64,000 nucleotides of DNA, taken from assembly GCF_000720135.1 (NCBI RefSeq), contig NZ_JOIU01000008.1, forward strand, positions 248,001-312,000, in the 5' to 3' direction. This stretch comes from Streptomyces sp. NRRL S-1022 (GTDB taxonomy: Bacteria > Actinomycetota > Actinomycetes > Streptomycetales > Streptomycetaceae). A program made the position numbers and the translations under genes. A model generated the notes under the pieces. That model was not told where the DNA came from, searched no databases, and saw nothing but the letters and a program-made list of their open reading frames with translations. Positions 59,234 through 64,000 of the stretch are shown piece after piece (the stretch's first letter is position 1; each line of letters opens with the position of its first letter).

Positions 59234-59239
59234 TCCGTC

Positions 59240-59647
59240 ATGCTCGATCCCGTCACCGACAACGACGGCGCGCCCTTCTGGGAGTACGCGGCCCGCGGCG
59301 AGCTGCGGGTCCAGGCGTGCGGCGACTGCGGGGAACTCCGCTTCCCGCCCCGGCCCTGCTGCCCGCACTGCCAGTCCTTCGCGGCCGGGTGGCGGGCGGT
59401 GTCGGGGCGCGGGCGGGTGTGGTCGTACGTCGTGCCGCATCCGCCGCTGCTGCCCGGTTACGCGGAGCAGGCGCCGTACAACGTGGTCGTCGTGGAGCTG
59501 GAGGAGGCCCCGCGGATACGGCTCGTGGGGAACGTGGTCGCGCACGCCGGGGCGCCGCTGAACTCCCTCGACCCGGCCCGGCTGAGGATCGGCGCCCGGG
59601 TGCGGGCGGTCTTCTCCGGCGGGCTGCCGCAGTGGGTGCCGGCGTGA
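59240..59647 (+). CDS. Zn-ribbon/OB-fold DUF35 protein (Ltp partner)
   Basis: ATG 59240, six bases after the Ltp gene; 135 residues. The rubredoxin-like zinc ribbon has C27-GD-C30 and C40/C41-PH-C44, followed by an OB-fold (GRGRVWSYVVPHPPLLPGY, VVVELEEAPRIRLVGNVV). DUF35 proteins dock on thiolase-fold enzymes and bind acyl-CoA; in ChsH2-Ltp2 they are required for retro-aldol cleavage. The stop overlaps the crotonase start. Confidence 0.9.
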   Translation: MLDPVTDNDGAPFWEYAARGELRVQACGDCGELRFPPRPCCPHCQSFAAGWRAVSGRGRVWSYVVPHPPLLPGYAEQAPYNVVVVELEEAPRIRLVGNVVAHAGAPLNSLDPARLRIGARVRAVFSGGLPQWVPA

Positions 59648-60417
59648 ACACCGTCCGCCTCGACGTGGGCGAGGGCGCCGGCGTCGCCGTGGTCACCCTG
59701 GACCGGCCCGGGCGGCTCAACGCCGTCGACCTCGCCATGGTCCGGGAACTGTCGGACCTCTGGCGGGAGTTGCGGTTCGACGACTCCGTGCGGGCCGTCG
59801 TGCTCACCGGGAGCGGGGAGCGGGCGTTCTGTACGGGCATCGACCGGGACGCCGTCGTACCGCAGCCCTCGTCGCCGTACATGCAGGACGATCCGCTGCT
59901 GGGCATCGGGCCGAAGGCGAACGGCCTGTGGAAGCCGGTGATCGCCGCGGTGTGCGGGATGGCGTGCGGCGGGGCCTTCTACCTGCTGGGGGAGAGCGAG
60001 TTCGTCGTCGCGGACCCGACGGCCGTGTTCTTCGACCCGCACACCACGTACGGCATGGTCAGCGCCTACGAGTCGGTGCTGATGGCCGAGCGGATGCCGT
60101 TCGGGGAGGCCGCGCGGATGATGCTGATGGGGACGGCCGAGCGGATGTCGGCGCGGCGGGCGCACGAGATCGGGCTGGTGTCCGAGATCGCGGAGGAGGG
60201 GCGGGCGGTGGAGGCCGCCGTGCGCTGCGCCCAGGTCGTCGCCGGGTATCCGCCTCAGGCGGTGCAGGGGACGGTGCGGGCGCTGTGGGCGGCGAAGGAG
60301 GCGGCGCGGGCGCAGGCGTTCGCCCAGGCGCCGCACCTGATCACGCTGGGCAGTCTGCCGGCCGGGCGGCAGGCGGAGCTGTTCGCCGCCCGCCGCCGGG
60401 AGTTCCGGGTGCGCTAG
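59644..60417 (+). CDS. Enoyl-CoA hydratase/isomerase (crotonase) family protein
   Basis: GTG 59644 in a GTGA overlap with the DUF35 gene; 257 residues. Crotonase motifs: VVTLDRPGRLNAVDLAMVRE, VVLTGSGERAFCTGIDRDAV (CoA/oxyanion loop), KPVIAAVCGMACGGAFYLLG (second oxyanion Gly) and MMLMGTAERMSARRAHEIGL. Probably hydrates an enoyl-CoA to give the beta-hydroxyacyl-CoA needed for the following aldol cleavage. Last gene of the operon. Confidence 0.88.
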   Translation: MNTVRLDVGEGAGVAVVTLDRPGRLNAVDLAMVRELSDLWRELRFDDSVRAVVLTGSGERAFCTGIDRDAVVPQPSSPYMQDDPLLGIGPKANGLWKPVIAAVCGMACGGAFYLLGESEFVVADPTAVFFDPHTTYGMVSAYESVLMAERMPFGEAARMMLMGTAERMSARRAHEIGLVSEIAEEGRAVEAAVRCAQVVAGYPPQAVQGTVRALWAAKEAARAQAFAQAPHLITLGSLPAGRQAELFAARRREFRVR

Positions 60418-60420
60418 CGG

Positions 60421-61038
60421 TCAGTGCGCGAGGCGCGCCGTCCCGTCCACCTCGCAGTGGTCGAGCAGGTCGGTGTGGGCCTGCTGCGTGAAGGGGACCC
60501 GGACCGTCCTGGTGCCGTGGGCGGGGACGGAGACCTGCGTGCGGCCCGAGTCGATGGCGGGCGGGCTCTCCGGCAGGAAGAGCACCTCGACGGTGAAGGC
60601 GGCCTTGCGGCTGTTGGGGTTGGTGACCTCGACCGTGGCGTACGGCTTCCCGGCGGTCGCGCAGGCGATCAGCCTGGCCGTCCCCTCCTTCAGCGGGGCG
60701 CCGCTGCCGCCGCCGGACGGGGTGGAGGTGGGGCGGTGGGTGCGCCGGTAGGAGCCGCCGCCCGTGCTGCCGGTGCTGCCGTAGTCGTCGTCCGAGCCGT
60801 ACGAGGAACCGCCCGAGCCGCCCGAGGAACCGCCCGAGCCGCCCGAGGAGCCGTACGATCCGCCGCCCGAGGTGGACGACGAACCGTCGTGGTCCTGGTG
60901 CGAGCTGCTGCACCCGCCCCCGCCGCCGCTCCCCCGGCTGCCGTGGTGCCGGCCGGACGAGAAGCCGGTCAGGCTGAGCACCACCAGGGTCAGTACGGCC
61001 GTGAACCTGAGCGCGCGCGTCCGTGTAGGCATGTGCAT
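60421..61038 (-). CDS. Exported Gly/Ser-rich protein, unknown
   Basis: ATG 61038; 205 residues, convergent with the crotonase gene (3-base gap). A signal peptide (ALRFTAVLTLVVLSLTGFSS) is followed by about 85 residues of G/S/D/Y-rich low complexity (repeated GGSGGSSY) and a beta-rich C-terminal domain with VTNPNSRKAAFTVEVLFLPE and two cysteines (IACATAGKP, LLDHCEVDG). It resembles secreted domains of Streptomyces that may bind the wall; function unknown. Confidence 0.7.
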   Translation of the reverse strand: MHMPTRTRALRFTAVLTLVVLSLTGFSSGRHHGSRGSGGGGGCSSSHQDHDGSSSTSGGGSYGSSGGSGGSSGGSGGSSYGSDDDYGSTGSTGGGSYRRTHRPTSTPSGGGSGAPLKEGTARLIACATAGKPYATVEVTNPNSRKAAFTVEVLFLPESPPAIDSGRTQVSVPAHGTRTVRVPFTQQAHTDLLDHCEVDGTARLAH

Positions 61039-61163
61039 GCCCGCACCCTAGCCGCCGGGCGCACCGCATGGCGTCCACCGGGCGCCAGGGGTAGCGTCAG
61101 CCGTGGACGGCCGCCGTCTGGAGCCCTTCCGTGCAGACCCGGTACGACGGCCGTCGCGCGAAC

Positions 61164-63524
61164 TCACGCGGTCCGCGCGGTCCCCGTCCCCTTCTCCGCG
61201 TCCAGCGCGTACACGCACCGGTCCTTGCTGCACGCGTACACCACGCCGTCCTTGACCACCGGGGAGCCGGTGATCTCGCCGCCGGTGGCGAGCTTCCAGC
61301 GCAGCCGGCCGTCGTCGGCCTTCAGCGTGTACAGGAGGTGGTCGGTGGAGCCGAAGTGGATACGGCCCTCCGCCACCGCGGGCGCGCCCACGACGTCGCC
61401 GCCCGCCTGGAACCGCCACTTGGGGGTGCCGGTGACCGCGTCCAGGGTGTACAGGCCCTTGCCGCTGCCGACGTGCACGTGCCCGGCGGCCACCAGGACC
61501 GGCTCGATGGAGGCGCGGGCCTCGGTGGCGATGCGCCAGCGGTCGCGGCCGTCGGCGGCGTCGAGGGCGTAGACCGTGCCGAGGTAGTCGGCGAGGTAGA
61601 CACCGCCGCCGGTGACGGCCGGCCCCGGGGCGAAGGCGGGCGGGCTGAGGAAGACCGCCGGGGCCTCGAAGTGCCAGCGGACCCGGCCGCTGACCGCCTC
61701 GACGGCGAGCACGCGGGTGCCGGCGGAGATGTAGACGTGCCCGTCGGGCGCCGGGGCGAGGCGCACCGGGACGCCGCCGCAGGAGGCCGCGTCGCCGATG
61801 GGGTACGACCAGCGCTCCTCGCCGGTGCGGGCCTCCAGGGCGCGCAGCCGGGCGTCCTGCCAGACGTACACCGTGCCGTCGTGCACGACCGGGCCGGCCT
61901 CCGGGGACTCGAAGTCGGTCTGGCAGCCGGTGATCTCCCACAGCTTCTGGCCGCCCACGGCCTCCCAGGCCTGGACGCCGCCGCCGCGGGTGCCGGTGAC
62001 GACCGTGCCGCGGTCGGCCTGGAGGGAGTACACCCAGGCGTCCGTGGACAGCCGCCACAGGTCGGTGCCCTCGCGGGCGTCCAGGGCGAACAGGGTGGGG
62101 CCGTCGGAGGCGTGGATACGGCCGTCCGCCACCGCCATGGACCAGGCGACGTCCCGGGTCTTGAAGCGGCGGCGGCCGGTGCCCACGTCCAGGGCGTGCA
62201 CCTCGAAGGAGGTGACGTAGACCAGGTCGCCGTCGACGGACGGGGTGCCCCAGACGTCGTTGGACATGCGGAACCGCCAGGGGCGCCAGCCGCTCGCCGT
62301 CTCCGGAGGCGCCGGCGGTACGGGCGGTACCGCGGGGTCGGCGCCGGCCAGGCCGGGGCGGGGCCGGGACCAGCCGGCCACCAGGCCGGCCTCGGGCGGG
62401 GGTGCCTTGACGGCGGCGGCGCGGGCGTCGGCGACCCGGGGGCCGGGGCCGATGGGCACCTGGGCGCCGGCCAGCCGGACCGGGCCGGTGTCGGGGGCGC
62501 CGACCGGGACGGGCACGGGTGCGGGGGCCGGGACGGGCGGGTCGTAGGGCGGCGGCGGGGGCACGGCGGCCTGCCGGTCGCCGCTGCGCGGGCCGCCGGT
62601 CGGGACCGGGGCGGGCTTGGCGGCGGGACGGCCGCCGCGGCGGGACTCGATGAGCGCGACGGCCTTCTCGGGCAGCCAGGCGGAGGCGGTGCCGCTGTCG
62701 TCGGAGCCGGAGCCGAACAGGTGCGGGGCGAGCTGGGCCTGGAGGTCGGCCGGGGTGGGGCGGGCGGTGGCCTCCATCTGCATGCAGACCTCGATGAGCG
62801 GGCGCAGCTCGTCGGGCAGGCCGGTGAGGTCCGGGCCCTCCCGGAGCAGCATGAAGACGGTCTCGACCGGGTTGGCGCCGTGGAAGGGCGGGTGGCCGGT
62901 GGCCGCGAAGACCAGCATGGAGCCGAGCGAGAAGACGTCACTGGCGCCGGTGACGCTGCGGGAGTCCTTGGCCTGCTCGGGGGACATGTAGGCGGGGGTG
63001 CCGACGGCGACGTTCGTCATCGTCAGGCGGGTGTTCGAGACACCGGAGGCGATACCGAAGTCGATCACCCGGGGGCCGTCCTCGACCACCAGCACGTTGG
63101 AGGGCTTGAGGTCGCGGTGGACCAGTCCGGCGCCGTGGATGGACTGGAGGGCCTCCGCGACGCCCGCGGCGAGCCAGCGCACGGCCTGGGCCGGGAGCGG
63201 CCCGCACTCGTTCACTATCTCTTCCAGCGAGGGCGCGGGCACGTAGGCGGTGGCCAGCCAGGGCACGGCGGCGCGCGGGTCGGCGTCGACCACGGCCGCG
63301 GTGTAGAAGCCGGAGACCGCGCGGGCCGCCTCCACCTCGCGGGTGAAGCGGACGCGGAAGAGCTGGTCCTCGGCCAGCTCGGTGCGCACCGTCTTGATCG
63401 CCACGCGCCGGCCGGACGCCGAGCGCGCGAGATAGACCAGCCCCATGCCGCCGGCCCCCAGCCGGCCCAGCACCTCGAACGGCCCGATCCGCCGCGGATC
63501 GTGCTGCGTCAGCTGATCCACCAC
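61164..63524 (-). CDS. afsK: AfsK: serine/threonine protein kinase with C-terminal PQQ-type beta-propeller
   Basis: GTG 63524 ([20 protein letters not shown]) is chosen; 786 residues, near the 799 I recall for S. coelicolor AfsK. Kinase domain: glycine loop LGAGGMG (22-28), K44 in VAIKTVR, H136-RDLKPSN, D155-FG. T168 falls exactly where AfsK autophosphorylates in the literature, supporting this start. A P/A-rich linker covers about 270-415, then PQQ-like repeats form a propeller ([40 protein letters not shown]). AfsK phosphorylates AfsR. It lies 8 kb from afsR with catabolic genes between. Confidence 0.92.
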   Translation of the reverse strand: MVDQLTQHDPRRIGPFEVLGRLGAGGMGLVYLARSASGRRVAIKTVRTELAEDQLFRVRFTREVEAARAVSGFYTAAVVDADPRAAVPWLATAYVPAPSLEEIVNECGPLPAQAVRWLAAGVAEALQSIHGAGLVHRDLKPSNVLVVEDGPRVIDFGIASGVSNTRLTMTNVAVGTPAYMSPEQAKDSRSVTGASDVFSLGSMLVFAATGHPPFHGANPVETVFMLLREGPDLTGLPDELRPLIEVCMQMEATARPTPADLQAQLAPHLFGSGSDDSGTASAWLPEKAVALIESRRGGRPAAKPAPVPTGGPRSGDRQAAVPPPPPYDPPVPAPAPVPVPVGAPDTGPVRLAGAQVPIGPGPRVADARAAAVKAPPPEAGLVAGWSRPRPGLAGADPAVPPVPPAPPETASGWRPWRFRMSNDVWGTPSVDGDLVYVTSFEVHALDVGTGRRRFKTRDVAWSMAVADGRIHASDGPTLFALDAREGTDLWRLSTDAWVYSLQADRGTVVTGTRGGGVQAWEAVGGQKLWEITGCQTDFESPEAGPVVHDGTVYVWQDARLRALEARTGEERWSYPIGDAASCGGVPVRLAPAPDGHVYISAGTRVLAVEAVSGRVRWHFEAPAVFLSPPAFAPGPAVTGGGVYLADYLGTVYALDAADGRDRWRIATEARASIEPVLVAAGHVHVGSGKGLYTLDAVTGTPKWRFQAGGDVVGAPAVAEGRIHFGSTDHLLYTLKADDGRLRWKLATGGEITGSPVVKDGVVYACSKDRCVYALDAEKGTGTARTA

Positions 63525-63703
63525 TTGCCTGCCACCTCCCCGTACGAGCCGCGCCACTCTCCATATGTACGCGACCGGAGTGCAGCGTCTCACCACCGCA
63601 CCGCCGTGGCGGTACGCACCCCGATTCTTCCTGGCCGGGCGGCTGGTTGCGAACCCGGTGACAATCGGGGTGTCTCATGCTGTAGTGACCCAAAGCGGAC
63701 CCG

Positions 63704-64000
63704 TCAGCGCTGCAGCAGTGCGAACGATGCCCCCTGATTGTCGGTGACGACGGCCACTCGTCCGTACGACGTCTCGAAGGGTGGCGCCTGGACGCGCCCG
63801 TCGAGCCGCTGTACGGTCCCCAGCGCGTCCGCCAGGTCCGCGACCCGGAAGTGGACGAGGAAGTGCGGGGGCATCTCGGCCGGGAAGACGTCGGTGACGT
63901 CCGCGCGGCCGAAGTCGGGCGCGGCGCCGGTGCCGAACAGGGCGTCGTGGAAGAGGCCGCCGTAGAAGGCGTTGGCGGCGGCGGTGTCCCGGGTGTACAG
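63704..64000 (-). CDS. VOC/glyoxalase-family protein, C-terminal part (runs off right edge)
   Basis: The frame is open from the window edge to TGA 63706-63704, giving the last 98 residues. It begins LYTRDTAAANAFYGGLFHDA and ends ETSYGRVAVVTDNQGASFAL with LQR, the beta-alpha-beta-beta-beta pattern and C-terminal phrase (VVTDNQGASFAL) of vicinal-oxygen-chelate proteins, often two-domain in Streptomyces. The start and any first domain lie outside the window. Confidence 0.8.
   Translation of the reverse strand: MYTRDTAAANAFYGGLFHDALFGTGAAPDFGRADVTDVFPAEMPPHFLVHFRVADLADALGTVQRLDGRVQAPPFETSYGRVAVVTDNQGASFALLQR

Overview
The window looks like a Streptomyces chromosome. Most of it is very GC-rich with strong third-position G/C bias, genes often overlap by GTGA or ATGA, GTG starts are common, and the gene set is typical of the genus (afsR, afsS and afsK regulators, an XRE/DUF397 pair, FbiC, SigE-type ECF sigma factor, glutathione peroxidase). 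As I remember it, the order from the glutathione peroxidase gene to afsK matches the SCO4444-SCO4423 stretch of S. coelicolor in reverse. I could not check this.

Region 1 (1-7442) is accessory DNA at a tRNA-Arg(CCT) locus. Two 46-bp direct repeats (3788-3833 and 7397-7442) each hold the 3' part of that tRNA and are each followed by a different hairpin, as expected for tandem integrations. The left piece has lower GC. It carries the start of an AIPR abortive-infection gene that runs off the left edge, a small membrane protein and a HEPN-domain protein with the RNxxxH motif. The second piece carries a membrane-anchored XRE-type protein, a decayed secreted-protein gene, a 25-base C run, an exported protein and another 57-residue membrane protein. 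No integrase is visible.

Region 2 (7.5-16.5 kb) is a stress/regulatory neighbourhood: GNAT, a STAS-GNAT fusion, two DUF5994 paralogues flanking a SpoIIE-type phosphatase, CsbD, an anti-sigma-type ATPase, an ECF sigma factor with its coupled membrane partner, and a DUF1326/DUF2182 pair.

Region 3 (16.7-42.8 kb) is mostly core genome: glutamate-cysteine ligase family enzyme, alanine racemase, SPFH protein, divergent MFS transporter and ArsR-type regulator, glutathione peroxidase, the DUF397/XRE pair, a GPP34 protein, a D-Ala-D-Ala carboxypeptidase with a very long repetitive N-terminus, a sodium:solute symporter, an ADP-ribosylglycohydrolase, FbiC (FO synthase), and F420/PHP-type enzymes.

Region 4 (42.8-60.4 kb, with an outlier at 31.6-33.3 kb) is the most interesting part. 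Blocks of catabolic genes lie on both sides of afsR-afsS: aldehyde dehydrogenase, D-aminoacylase-like amidohydrolase, two LLM flavin enzymes, SDR and a second amidohydrolase on one side; CoA ligase, thiolase-fold Ltp, Zn-ribbon OB protein and crotonase on the other. The promoter regions of these blocks and of a distant hypothetical/SDR pair share six copies of a palindrome close to CTGACGGNCCGTCAG. I infer one regulon, probably under a TetR-type repressor encoded elsewhere, for an undescribed CoA-dependent pathway with a retro-aldol (Ltp2-like) step and flavin/F420 oxidoreductases.

Region 5 (50.4-63.5 kb) holds the antibiotic-regulation genes afsR (BTAD-NB-ARC-TPR), afsS (61-residue repeat protein) and afsK (Ser/Thr kinase with PQQ-type propeller). 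In the established model AfsK phosphorylates AfsR, which activates afsS. The right edge cuts a VOC/glyoxalase-type gene.
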